The position numbers were made by a program, and so were the translations under genes. From JBJKSO01 sp046703825 (GTDB lineage: Bacteria > Chloroflexota > Dormibacteria > Aeolococcales > Bog-877), in contig JBJKSO010000065.1 in NCBI GenBank assembly GCA_046703825.1, positions 1 to 63,134 on the forward strand: 63,134 nt of DNA, written 5' to 3'. Below, piece by piece: positions 34,785 through 42,753 of this stretch (position 1 is its first letter; every line of letters starts with the position of its first letter). The notes beneath the pieces were generated by a model. That model ran no database searches. It was not told where the DNA came from and saw only the letters and a list, made by a program, of their open reading frames with translations.

Positions 34785-36497
34785 ATGATGGGAGAACTAG
34801 AGCCTTCCGACCACCACGGTCCCTTGGGGGGGTCACGTGCCGCGGGACACATCGACTGGCGCCCAGAGTTTATCAATGGAGTACCTCGACACTCTAGAAC
34901 GCTGATCGAGAGATACCGGTCGGACGGCTACTGGGGCGAGCTCACCATCATAGACCGCTTTGACGCGATGGCGCGCGAATTTCCTACGGCAACAGCTGTG
35001 GTTGACGGAACGACGAGGCTCTCTTACGCTCAGCTCAATGAACTGACCCTGGCATTTGCCGCCCACTTGGGTCTGCTCGGTGTGCGGCCTGGGGACATTG
35101 TAACAATCCAACTTCCAAATTGGTGGGAGCATGTGGTTGCCCTTTTAGGAACCGTGCGAGCGGGAGGCGTCGCCGCACCGGTTAATGTTCGCGTCCGATC
35201 AGAGATCGAGTACGTTCTCGAAACGACCGAAAGCAGCGTAATCATCATCCCAGAGACCTTCCACGGCTTCTCACACGTGGAACTGCTTGAGTCGATTGCA
35301 CACCGGCTCCCGACCTTGCGCCACCGGGTTGTTGTGCGCGGCCCTGCATCATCACAAACGCGTCAGTTCACGGATCTGATACAACCAGATATTGTGCCGA
35401 ATCCAAAGGATCTGCCGGCGCTTGATGCCGCTAGCCCGTGGGAAATCATGTTCACGTCCGGTACTACTTCGCGCCCGAAAGGGGTTCTGCGGACGCATGA
35501 CAATACCCTGTTTACTATTAGGTTGCTCGATGAGCACTATCACATTCTGGGCGGGGCGGGCCAGGATGTCGCGTTGGCAGTATTGCCAATATCATTTGTC
35601 TACGCGCAGTACGTCTGTGAACTAGGTGCCCTCCTTACCGGCGGCACACTGGTACTAAGCGACGGCTTCGATGCTCTCCAAACACTCAGACTAGTGGAAA
35701 GTGAACGCGTGTCGGTACTCCCCATCGTCCCATCGATGATGCCGGACTTCAAGACCGCCTTTGAGCTCCTCGAGAACCCCCGGCTGGACTCACTCCGGGT
35801 TGTCGCTCCCGCCGGGGAGGCTGTCACCAGAGAACGCAAACAGGAGTGCGCAAGCCTATTCGGGTGCGATGTAAGAGAGTGCTACGGTTTGGCCGAAGTG
35901 ACTATGCCGCTGGTACAACCCGCCTTGGCGCCGTGGGAGAACAAGCTAAGCTGCACTGGCCAAGTTAATCCCGCGACTGAAGTGGCGATAGTCGATGAAA
36001 GCGGGGCCGCGGTGGAGAGCGATGCCGCTGGAGAGTTGCTGGTGCGCAGCCCCACTTTATTCCCAGGATACTACAAGAATCCCGAGGCGACCTATGCTGC
36101 GATCGATGAAGACGGCTGGTTTCACACCGGCGATCTGGTGCGAAGCTTTGGGAATGGTTTTTTCGGGATTGCTGGCCGGCGGAAGGATCTTATAAAGCGC
36201 GGTGGCGTGTCGGTAGTGCCGCAGGACGTTGAGGACGCCTTGGAGGGTCACCCGGACGTCGCCGCAGCGGCAGTCTTCGGACTTGCCGCTGGGGACCGCG
36301 GAGAAATTGTCTGTGCGTGCGTTGTACCGCGGCAAGCGGCCGACGTATCGCCTGAGGATCTGCAAAGCTATCTGGTGGGGAGGATCGCGAGCTTCAAGAT
36401 TCCGGAGCGGATCGAGTTGGTTGATGCCCTACCTGTGTCCGGGAACGGTAAAGTTATGAAGAACGAGCTCGCGGCCCGTCTGTTGGGGCGCGACTGA
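34785..36497 (+). CDS. AMP-dependent acyl-CoA synthetase / ligase
   Basis: Activates the carboxylic acid substrate to its CoA thioester through an acyl-adenylate, 570 residues. ANL-family motifs in order: TRLSYAQLNELTLAFAAHLG, the P-loop-like IMFTSGTTSRPKGVLRTH, ECYGLAEVTMPLVQP, GWFHTGDLVRSFGNGFFGIA, GRRKDLIKRGGVSVVPQDVE, and the catalytic Lys in SGNGKVMKNELAA. ATG 34785 (or the next ATG at 34788) follows AGAGGA at good spacing. The upstream in-frame extension overlaps the preceding gene and is not needed. The order of motifs resembles 2,3-dihydroxybenzoate-AMP or cyclohexanecarboxylate-CoA ligases, but substrate is not resolved. Confidence 0.92.
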   Translation: MMGELEPSDHHGPLGGSRAAGHIDWRPEFINGVPRHSRTLIERYRSDGYWGELTIIDRFDAMAREFPTATAVVDGTTRLSYAQLNELTLAFAAHLGLLGVRPGDIVTIQLPNWWEHVVALLGTVRAGGVAAPVNVRVRSEIEYVLETTESSVIIIPETFHGFSHVELLESIAHRLPTLRHRVVVRGPASSQTRQFTDLIQPDIVPNPKDLPALDAASPWEIMFTSGTTSRPKGVLRTHDNTLFTIRLLDEHYHILGGAGQDVALAVLPISFVYAQYVCELGALLTGGTLVLSDGFDALQTLRLVESERVSVLPIVPSMMPDFKTAFELLENPRLDSLRVVAPAGEAVTRERKQECASLFGCDVRECYGLAEVTMPLVQPALAPWENKLSCTGQVNPATEVAIVDESGAAVESDAAGELLVRSPTLFPGYYKNPEATYAAIDEDGWFHTGDLVRSFGNGFFGIAGRRKDLIKRGGVSVVPQDVEDALEGHPDVAAAAVFGLAAGDRGEIVCACVVPRQAADVSPEDLQSYLVGRIASFKIPERIELVDALPVSGNGKVMKNELAARLLGRD

Positions 36498-36499
36498 AT

Positions 36500-37657
36500 A
36501 TGCCCGAAGCGTACATCGCCGGAGTTGGCATGCATGCGTTCGGAAAGTTTCCCGGAAAGACCCTCCGAGAGCTGTCGTCCGACGCCGTGTTCAGCAGTCT
36601 GCAAGACGCAGAAATCGAGGCGCGACAAATTGACGTCGCCTTCTTTTCGAATTCCCTGGCGGGCATGCTGACCGGACAGGAGTCGCTGCGGGGACAGGTG
36701 GCGCTCCACGATTGTGGCATCCAGCAAATACCGATCATTAACGTCGAGAACGCCTGTGCAAGCGGCTCTACCGCGCTCTGGCTCGCGGTGCGTGCGGTGC
36801 GCAGTGGAGACGCGAAGGTCGCTTTGGCGGTTGGTGCCGAGAAGATGTATGTAGGTGACACAGCCAGAACACTGAAGGCGCTGCAGACGGCGTCCGACAC
36901 TGAAGTCACTGCTGGCCAGGGGCTCCAATTCGTAGGACTGTACGCCATGAGACTGCAGGAGCGCTTGAGATCCGGGGCGCTAACTGAGTCGCATCTTGCG
37001 CGGGTTACAGTCAAGAACAAGGCCAACGGAGCACTCAACCCATACGCACAGTTCAGCAGGGTTATGACTGAGGTCGAAGTCCTTGGTGCTCGGCGAGTGG
37101 CAGGTCCGCTAACCATCCCCATGGTTTCGGCCATCTCAGACGGGGCAGCGGCCGTCTTGGTGTCATCGCTAAATGGGGGCGGTCCTGGTGCAGAGCGATT
37201 GCGGGTCCGCGCGTCTACTCTTGGTACGGGGACAATTGACTGGCTGGGCGAGCCGGTGGTTCGGCGGTCAATAGCCGCTGCGTATGACGAGGCGTCATTG
37301 GGACCGAAGGACTTGAACGTCGCCGAGGTGCATGACACAGTGAGCCCGGCCGAGCTGTTTCGTTACGAGGAGCTCGGCCTGTGCGGACCTGAGGAGTCCG
37401 CGGACTTTTTCGATTCCGGGGCAACGACCCTGACGGGAAGCATTCCAGTGAATCCAAGCGGGGGTCTCTCATCGCGGGGCCACCCGGTCGGTGCAACTGG
37501 ACTTGCCCAAATATACGAGATCGTTCAGCAGCTTCGAGGGACAGCTCAGAAACGGCAGGTACGCGCCTGCAAAGTAGGAATTGCCCAGAACTCGGGGGGC
37601 TGGGTCGACGGCGATACAGCAGTCAGCTGCGTCCACATTTTGGAAAGGACGCGATGA
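36500..37657 (+). CDS. thiolase-family protein (SCP-x / acetyl-CoA acetyltransferase-like)
   Basis: Thiolytic cleavage of a 3-oxoacyl-CoA, the last step of beta-oxidation, 385 residues. The nucleophile is Cys86 in NVENACASGSTALWLAVRAV, the His of AEVHDTVSPAELFRYEELGL is present, and the C-terminal motif is GGLSSRGHPVGATGLAQIYE. The SCP-x type normally works with a small DUF35 partner; such a gene follows and overlaps by 4 bp. It starts 2 bp after the ligase. Members of this group act on branched or cyclic acyl-CoAs, such as steroid side chains, rather than on simple fatty acids. Confidence 0.9.
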   Translation: MPEAYIAGVGMHAFGKFPGKTLRELSSDAVFSSLQDAEIEARQIDVAFFSNSLAGMLTGQESLRGQVALHDCGIQQIPIINVENACASGSTALWLAVRAVRSGDAKVALAVGAEKMYVGDTARTLKALQTASDTEVTAGQGLQFVGLYAMRLQERLRSGALTESHLARVTVKNKANGALNPYAQFSRVMTEVEVLGARRVAGPLTIPMVSAISDGAAAVLVSSLNGGGPGAERLRVRASTLGTGTIDWLGEPVVRRSIAAAYDEASLGPKDLNVAEVHDTVSPAELFRYEELGLCGPEESADFFDSGATTLTGSIPVNPSGGLSSRGHPVGATGLAQIYEIVQQLRGTAQKRQVRACKVGIAQNSGGWVDGDTAVSCVHILERTR

Positions 37658-38016
37658 CAAACGCGAGGCTGCTAATGGTCAACGGCGCTATTTGGATTCG
37701 TGCGTCCTCCTGCGCTCAATGCGGGCACGTAACTGTGCCTGTGCGCAACTCATGCCCGAGATGTGGGTGCACCCAAATGCACGACGTCGGAGTGGGGCAA
37801 AAGGGCGACCTGAAGAGCTTGGTCGAGCTGAATGTATCTACCGCTGAGTACGCTGCCCCTTACTTTATTGGCTTCGTCGAGCTCAAGGAGGGCCCAAGGG
37901 TCCTGACGCGGCTGGAGGGGACATGCCACGTTGGAGATGTAGTCCATCTGAAGAGTGCTACCGATGAAGACCTATTCTGGTTTGCCTCGGCAGACACCAA
38001 CAGCGGGGAGACGTGA
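37654..38016 (+). CDS. Zn-ribbon / OB-fold protein (DUF35), thiolase partner
   Basis: 120 residues. A rubredoxin-like zinc ribbon is formed by Cys20, Cys23, Cys34 and Cys37 (SCAQCGHVTVPVRNSCPRCG), followed by an OB-fold with GQKGDLKSLVELNVS, FIGFVELKEGPRVLTRLEG and VGDVVHLKSA. DUF35 proteins form complexes with SCP-x thiolases and aldolases of side-chain degradation and bind the CoA ester. It overlaps the thiolase by 4 bp (ATGA), so equal synthesis is likely. Confidence 0.9.
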   Translation: MTNARLLMVNGAIWIRASSCAQCGHVTVPVRNSCPRCGCTQMHDVGVGQKGDLKSLVELNVSTAEYAAPYFIGFVELKEGPRVLTRLEGTCHVGDVVHLKSATDEDLFWFASADTNSGET

Positions 38017-38193
38017 AGCCGAGCTGGGGGCGGCCTTCAAGGCTGCAAGTGCTACGTAAGCTATGAACAATCGGCGGCTGCTCCTCGGCGATGACATATA
38101 GAGCGCTAGCATTTGGGTCAAACGGCTGTCGCGATTGCGTAAATCGGTCTACTAATTCTTTTGGAAGGCCGTCTTGCTACGGAGGTGGGCTAA
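38017..38193. other. 177-bp gap within the catabolic operon
   Basis: The only gap of this size among the otherwise overlapping island enzymes. It is AT-richer than its surroundings and ends in GGAGGTGGGC, the ribosome site of the dehydrogenase gene. A second promoter for the distal genes is possible, but I could not identify paired -35 and -10 elements. Confidence 0.35.
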
Positions 38194-39402
38194 GTGGATA
38201 ATGCGGCCGACAGCGGCTCAAAATTCGGTCGACTTGAGTGTCTCTACGGCTTGACGCAGACCCAGGCAGCGCTGCGCGAGCGCGCCCGCGGCGTCTCTGA
38301 AGCGCTGACTGAGTTAGCCAGGGAGTCAGACCAGCGCGTGGGCTACGACAAGGCGTGGTTCACTGCCATCGAGATTTTGCATGATAGCAGATTTTTTTCA
38401 ATGGCAGTTCCCAAAGATTCCGGCGGTGAGGGGGCCTCTCTGTCAGATCTACTGCTCGTGCAGGAACAGCTGTCGCGGGTCGATGCGGGTCTGGCGAACA
38501 CCATCTCCCATGAGGCGTGCGCTGCTCGCGCGATCATGGCAGCCAATCCAAGCATGCGATCAGAATACTTTGACCTGATGCTTAAGGACTCGCTGACCTG
38601 CATGGCCATAACGGAGCCGCAGACGGGATCCGACCTGGCAGCAATGCAAACCCGCGCGATCAGGCACGACAATACATACGTTATCACTGGCAAAAAGACG
38701 ATAGCGTCTTTGGCTGGCGTCGCCGACATCTTCCTGATATGGGCGATGACTGACCCGGGAGCGGGTACCAGAGGTATCACGATTTTCGGCGCTCGCAAAG
38801 ATGCCCCAGGCATCAAAGTGGGCCCCGCGAAGGACACTCTCGGGTTCCGACAGCTACCGCACCATGATGTTGAGTTCGACGACCTTGTCGTACCGGAATC
38901 CGCCCGTATCGGCGCCGAGGGCGATGGACTTCCCCTATTCGCAGAGGCGTTAAATGTCGGACGGCTTGGCGGTGGTGCTCAGGCCTTGGGCATAGCGGTG
39001 GGCGCGTACGAGCGGGCCATGGATTTCGCTATGGAACGAATCACGTTTGGCAAGCCAATTGCTACTCACCAAGCGATCCAGTTCAAGCTGGCGGACATGT
39101 TTACAGCCGTTGAAGTTGGTAGAACGTTCCTGTACTCGGTCGCTCGGCTGGCCGACGCGGGGGCCCTCAGGTCCCGAGAGGTGGGCACTTATGCAGCGGC
39201 CGTGAAGATGTACGAGTCGGATATGGCCATGCGCGTGGCGGAAGATGCCGTGGAAATCTTTGGTGCTCAGGGCACGTGGAAGTCCAACGATGTTGAACGT
39301 ATGTTCAGAGACGCCAAGGTCAGCCAGATTGTAGACGGTCCCAATGAGTTGATGCGTATGAGAATCGGGCACGCGTTAGTGCGGGAGCATCAGAAAGCAT
39401 GA
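38194..39402 (+). CDS. acyl-CoA dehydrogenase
   Basis: FAD enzyme introducing the alpha-beta double bond, 402 residues, GTG start after GGAGG. Family features are SMAVPKDSGGEGASLSDLLL, MAITEPQTGSDLAAMQTRAI (FAD/substrate contact), DTLGFRQLPHHDVEFDDLVV, ERITFGKPIATHQAIQFKLA and FGAQGTWKSNDVERMFRDAK. In many family members the catalytic base lies in Tyr-Glu-Gly-Thr; here the equivalent stretch is SQIVDGPNELMRMRIG, with Asp in place of Glu. The base may be at another position, as in the isovaleryl/long-chain types. It starts the second half of the operon. Confidence 0.93.
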   Translation: MDNAADSGSKFGRLECLYGLTQTQAALRERARGVSEALTELARESDQRVGYDKAWFTAIEILHDSRFFSMAVPKDSGGEGASLSDLLLVQEQLSRVDAGLANTISHEACAARAIMAANPSMRSEYFDLMLKDSLTCMAITEPQTGSDLAAMQTRAIRHDNTYVITGKKTIASLAGVADIFLIWAMTDPGAGTRGITIFGARKDAPGIKVGPAKDTLGFRQLPHHDVEFDDLVVPESARIGAEGDGLPLFAEALNVGRLGGGAQALGIAVGAYERAMDFAMERITFGKPIATHQAIQFKLADMFTAVEVGRTFLYSVARLADAGALRSREVGTYAAAVKMYESDMAMRVAEDAVEIFGAQGTWKSNDVERMFRDAKVSQIVDGPNELMRMRIGHALVREHQKA

Positions 39403-40199
39403 CCACTGGTGCCGCTGGGAGTCGGCGTCTGGTGCAAGCGTCGACTCATAACGGCTGTGCGGTTGTAACCCTTTGCCGCGGGGAGGCCCTCAACGCCTTG
39501 TCGTACACCATGGTAGAGGAGCTCCGAAGCGCTGTGGCCTGGGCATCGGCCGAGGCTGGGGTTAGGGGAATTCTGTTTAGGTCTGAGAACGAGCGGGCGT
39601 TCTGCGCCGGTGCGGATATCAAAGAGTCTGCTAGCCTGAGCGACGAGCGTGCACTCGGCAATCATGCGGCGCTGCGATCGCTACTTGAAGAGATCGAAGC
39701 GGTGCCCCAAATGTCGGTGGCAGCGGTAGGTGGACCCGCTTTAGGCGCCGGCTTTGAGTTGGCGCTGAGCTGCGATGTTATCTTTGCCTCCGACAGGGCT
39801 TTGTTCGGACTGCCGGAGACCAAGGTGGGTTTGGTCCCGTCCGGGGGTGGGATTCGCCGGCTGGCTCAATCCGTTGGCCTCCACAGCGCAACGGACATAA
39901 TTCTGTCCGGGAGGTCGGTATCGGCACCTGAAGCTTTGGCACTCGGCATCGCGGCACGGGTAGTGTCGTCTGAGAACCTGTACGACACTTGCCTCGAGTA
40001 CCTGGCGCAGGCAAAGAAGGCTTCACCTGGGGCCGTTACTCTTGCAAAGAGACTCGCCCGTAGATGCTTGGACCTGGGCCGCAGTGACTTCGACGATGCG
40101 GAGCAACAAGCCTGGAGAGAGGCGAGGCGGCTGGCAGACTTCAGGGAAGGCGTCGCTGCGTTCTTGGAAGGTCGGGACGCCGCGTGGATTGACGTATGA
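39399..40199 (+). CDS. enoyl-CoA hydratase / isomerase
   Basis: Crotonase-fold enzyme of 266 residues adding water to the enoyl-CoA. The oxyanion region AFCAGADIKESASLSDERAL is present, and both catalytic glutamates are kept: one in LGAGFELALSCDVIFASDRA, the other in LFGLPETKVGLVPSGGGIRR. This favours true hydratase activity over an isomerase or hydrolase. It overlaps the dehydrogenase gene by 4 bp (ATGA) and is followed by the SDR with another 4-bp overlap. Confidence 0.92.
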   Translation: MTTGAAGSRRLVQASTHNGCAVVTLCRGEALNALSYTMVEELRSAVAWASAEAGVRGILFRSENERAFCAGADIKESASLSDERALGNHAALRSLLEEIEAVPQMSVAAVGGPALGAGFELALSCDVIFASDRALFGLPETKVGLVPSGGGIRRLAQSVGLHSATDIILSGRSVSAPEALALGIAARVVSSENLYDTCLEYLAQAKKASPGAVTLAKRLARRCLDLGRSDFDDAEQQAWREARRLADFREGVAAFLEGRDAAWIDV

Positions 40200-41182
40200 G
40201 CGGATTCGGCGAGCAATCCACGGCGATGGCTGGCAAAGTGGCCATCGTTACGGGAGCCGGACAGGGCATTGGTCGCGCCGAGGCAATGTGTCTGGCGCAG
40301 GCTGGAGCGACGGTGGTGGTGCAGGACAGAGCGGACGCGCTTGACGAGGTGGAGGGCAGGCCAACGGCGCGCTGCGTCACGGAGCAGATCTGCCGTGGCG
40401 GCGGTAGCGCCATCGCCTACCTTGGGGACGTTCGCGTCGCTGAGGAAGTCCGTACATTGGTTGAGTCGGTCATACAGCGCTTTGGCGGCATCGACATAGT
40501 TATCAACAATGCCGGGGTACTACGGGACCGACTGCTGGTAAACCTATCGGATGAAGAGTGGGAAGACGTAGTCGGCGTGAACTTGACCGGGTCGTTCTTG
40601 ATGATCCGAGAAGCCTGCCGCTATTGGGTGAGGACTGCGAAGCAAGGATTGCCACGTGGTGGTCGCGTCATTAACACAACGTCCACGTCTGGGCTGCTAG
40701 GTAGTTTCGGTCAGGCTAACTATGCCGCCGCTAAGGCGGGGATCGCTGCGTTGACTTTGAGTGCAGCCCTGGAAATGGCCAAGTACGATGTGTGGGTCAA
40801 CGCGGTGGCGCCGGTCGCGCGCACAGCGCTTACAGCCCGCGCGTATCCCCCTCTCGACGACCCCGACGACCTGAGGGATAGGCTTTCACCGGTCCATGTC
40901 GCTCGGCTGGTCACTTTCCTGGCTGGACCGGAAGGCGCCGGGATCACGGGGCAGGTCTTTAGTGTCTCGGGTGGTGTTGTCGAACTGTATGAGGGGTGGA
41001 GAGTGGCTGAGCGGGCACAGAATGCCGCGGCATTCGCTGATTCCGAGCTGGGTACGGTGCTAGACCGCATGTTCCTTACGCGCTCCAAGCGATATGAGCC
41101 GGCCATCTCTCCCGGACAGGCAGCTACTGAGTGGCCGAGCTTAGCTGATTGGATGCCCAATTCCGAAGTCGGCAGTAAATAA
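40196..41182 (+). CDS. SDR-family oxidoreductase (3-hydroxyacyl-CoA dehydrogenase type)
   Basis: 328 residues. Cofactor motif VAIVTGAGQGIGRAEAMCLA, NNAG motif in IDIVINNAGVLRDRLL, and the catalytic Ser-Tyr-Lys set in NTTSTSGLLGSFGQANYAAAKAG. The line DRLLVNLSDEEWEDVVGVNL is typical of the MFE-2-type 3-hydroxyacyl-CoA dehydrogenases of side-chain beta-oxidation. It has a longer C-terminal tail than classical SDRs (about 70 residues after the core). It would oxidise the hydratase product to the 3-oxoacyl-CoA cleaved by the thiolase. Confidence 0.9.
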   Translation: MSGFGEQSTAMAGKVAIVTGAGQGIGRAEAMCLAQAGATVVVQDRADALDEVEGRPTARCVTEQICRGGGSAIAYLGDVRVAEEVRTLVESVIQRFGGIDIVINNAGVLRDRLLVNLSDEEWEDVVGVNLTGSFLMIREACRYWVRTAKQGLPRGGRVINTTSTSGLLGSFGQANYAAAKAGIAALTLSAALEMAKYDVWVNAVAPVARTALTARAYPPLDDPDDLRDRLSPVHVARLVTFLAGPEGAGITGQVFSVSGGVVELYEGWRVAERAQNAAAFADSELGTVLDRMFLTRSKRYEPAISPGQAATEWPSLADWMPNSEVGSK

Positions 41183-41208
41183 CAGCCAGCAGCTCAGTGG
41201 AGTTCACC

Positions 41209-42189
41209 ATGAACGGCAAGATTGCGATCGAGGAACACTTCCTGACGCCGGACTTTTTTCCGCCTGATGTCAACCTCTCCGGTCCGAGGCTTCGAGAGAT
41301 TCATCGACGTCTTCGGGACGTCGATGAAGAGCGGCTTGAGGGAATGGACGAGAATGGAATTGAGTTCGCCTTGCTGTCGCTCAACTCACCAGGCATTCAA
41401 TCTGAATTAGATCCTGCAGAAGCGGTGCGTAAGGCCAAACTGGCTAACGATCAGCTATATAGGATCATTGAGCGGTTTCCTAATCGGTACGGTGGCTTCG
41501 CGGCCGTCGCGATGCAAGATCCCCATGCGGCCGCCTCTGAGCTCAGTCGGTGCGTCCACGAGTTCGGATTCAAAGGGGTGATGATCCACGGATACAGCAA
41601 CCGGGACAGCATTACAACGGGGGAGTACCTGGACGAGCCGCAGTTTCTGCCATTCTGGGAGAGAGCTGAGGAGCTCGGAACCCCTGTCTACTTGCACCCG
41701 CGCGGGCCCTTGCCTTCGCAGCTGCGGATTTATGACGGTCATCCGGAGTTGATGGCAGCTGTATGGGCCTTTACTGTTGAGACTGGAACCCATGCGCTAC
41801 GCATCATAATGAGTGGATTGTTCGACAGGTTCCCAAAGCTGCAATTGATTTTGGGGCACTTGGGTGAAACGCTCCCATTTGCTGTGGGTCGCATCGACTA
41901 CTGTATGCGTCAGGGCCGCGGCGGTATCGAGCTGTCGAAGTCTGTGGCTGAGTACCTTGCCGAGAACTGCTACTTCACAACGGCAGGGAACTTTTCGACT
42001 GTGGCGCTTCTGTCTACCATTTTGAGCGTTGGCTCGGACCGCGTGATGTTTTCCGTAGATTACCCTTGGGCGTCGATGGAGGATGCCGCGAAGTGGTTCG
42101 ACACCGTGCCACTCAGCGGGCCTGACCGGACGAAGATTGCGAGGGATAACGCGCGTAGGCTCTTCCGCCTCGATGGTCAGTCCAAGTAG
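41209..42189 (+). CDS. amidohydrolase-family non-oxidative decarboxylase, gamma-resorcylate decarboxylase-like
   Basis: 326 residues, ATG placed six bases after GGAG (41199-41202). The sequence follows the ACMSD / 2,6-dihydroxybenzoate decarboxylase subgroup closely: metal ligands Glu8 and His10 in IAIEEHF, His163 in YLHPRGPLPSQLRIYDGHPE, His217 and Glu220 in ILGHLGETLPF, and Asp284 in FSVDYPW. Known members remove CO2 reversibly from ortho-hydroxybenzoates using a divalent metal. Its presence at the end of a beta-oxidation operon suggests the substrate contains an aromatic or vinylogous beta-keto acid; related enzymes can also be hydrolases. This is the most informative clue to the substrate. 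Confidence 0.88.
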   Translation: MNGKIAIEEHFLTPDFFPPDVNLSGPRLREIHRRLRDVDEERLEGMDENGIEFALLSLNSPGIQSELDPAEAVRKAKLANDQLYRIIERFPNRYGGFAAVAMQDPHAAASELSRCVHEFGFKGVMIHGYSNRDSITTGEYLDEPQFLPFWERAEELGTPVYLHPRGPLPSQLRIYDGHPELMAAVWAFTVETGTHALRIIMSGLFDRFPKLQLILGHLGETLPFAVGRIDYCMRQGRGGIELSKSVAEYLAENCYFTTAGNFSTVALLSTILSVGSDRVMFSVDYPWASMEDAAKWFDTVPLSGPDRTKIARDNARRLFRLDGQSK

Positions 42190-42702
42190 GGTGGCCTGTG
42201 GGTTGGACAGCTCACCGGATGTGTAGGGAGTTTGAGGCACATCATCTGGGGGGCACCTTGCTAGCATCGAGTCCAGAGTTGCATGGGCGCGGCGCCGGGA
42301 GGGCGCGGCTAGCGTGGGCCCGGTCGGAGTGGTAGAAGGGAAGGGAGCGTGCCCGATCGCGGCGCAGCGCGGTGTACTTGGGCACCAAAGATTGAGCGAA
42401 CGTGCAGCGCGCCAGCACTCCTGCAGGACGGCGCGCTGCACTCGCTCCGCTCCCGAAAGGCCGCGAGCTTTTGGGAGCAGCTACGCCAGCCACATCGTAG
42501 CCGTGAATCTCCGCCTTAATCACTCGGTTGCTCCGTCAGGTCGTGAAGCTACGCAGCAGCGCGCGTTCAATGATGGTGGGAGGGTGGGGCGTCAGTGAGC
42601 GGCGGTTAGACGGGTTCTGTGCTGGGAGGGCCTCATTAAGCCCGGAGGGCTGGCTGCGCTCCCATGACCGATCAGCAACAGCAACACGTCGCCGCCCGGT
42701 CC
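42190..42702. other. gene-free right flank of the island
   Basis: About 510 bp with no intact gene. It contains the reverse-strand transposase remnant at 42242-42480. A 28-codon reading frame (ATG 42664 to TGA 42750, MTDQQQQHVAARSEDADDLR then RELVPAAS) ends inside the right repeat and its tail mirrors the end of the decarboxylase at 27837. Confidence 0.55.
42242..42480 (-). pseudogene. remnant of an IS481-like transposase (C-terminal end, frameshifted)
   Basis: Two reverse-strand frames carry consecutive pieces of a DDE integrase-core transposase. The first reads ERVQRAVLQECWRAA (from about 42447), which matches the E-R-x-Q-x-T-I-L-x-E-C-W-R block. The second continues SLVPKYTALRRDRARSLPFY, HSDRAHASR to the stop at 42242-42244, matching the LxPKYTxLRRDLERYLxxYNxDRAHTGR tail. 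A frameshift separates them, and no upstream catalytic part or terminal repeats are visible. The family assignment is from memory of the motif. Confidence 0.6.
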
Positions 42703-42753
42703 GAGGACGCGGACGATCTGCGGCGGGAACTCGTGCCAGCGGCTAGCTGAGCC
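42703..42753 (+). repeat. right copy of the 51-bp imperfect direct repeat (candidate att site)
   Basis: Matches 27790-27840 at 41 of 51 positions, core GCGGCTAGCTGAGCC at 42739-42753. Read in the same frame as the decarboxylase it encodes EDADDLRRELVPAAS-stop versus ADVEELWRELRSAAS-stop, so it looks like a displaced second 3' end of that gene. It also overlaps the last codons of the convergent CsoR-family gene, which end at 42743. Confidence 0.6.

Larger units (their letters stand above)
27841..42753. mobile_element. putative acquired catabolic island bounded by direct repeats
   Basis: About 15 kb. By eye its genes (28344-42189) are clearly less GC-rich than both flanks and use ATA, AGA, TTA and A/T-ending codons that the flanking genes avoid. 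The ends are marked by the repeats at 27790-27840 and 42703-42753, and an IS481-like transposase remnant lies at 42242-42480. All intact genes are on the plus strand and form one functional unit (regulator, transporter, CoA ligase, beta-oxidation, decarboxylase). No integrase gene is visible, so the element appears immobilised. Boundaries are inferred. Confidence 0.55.
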
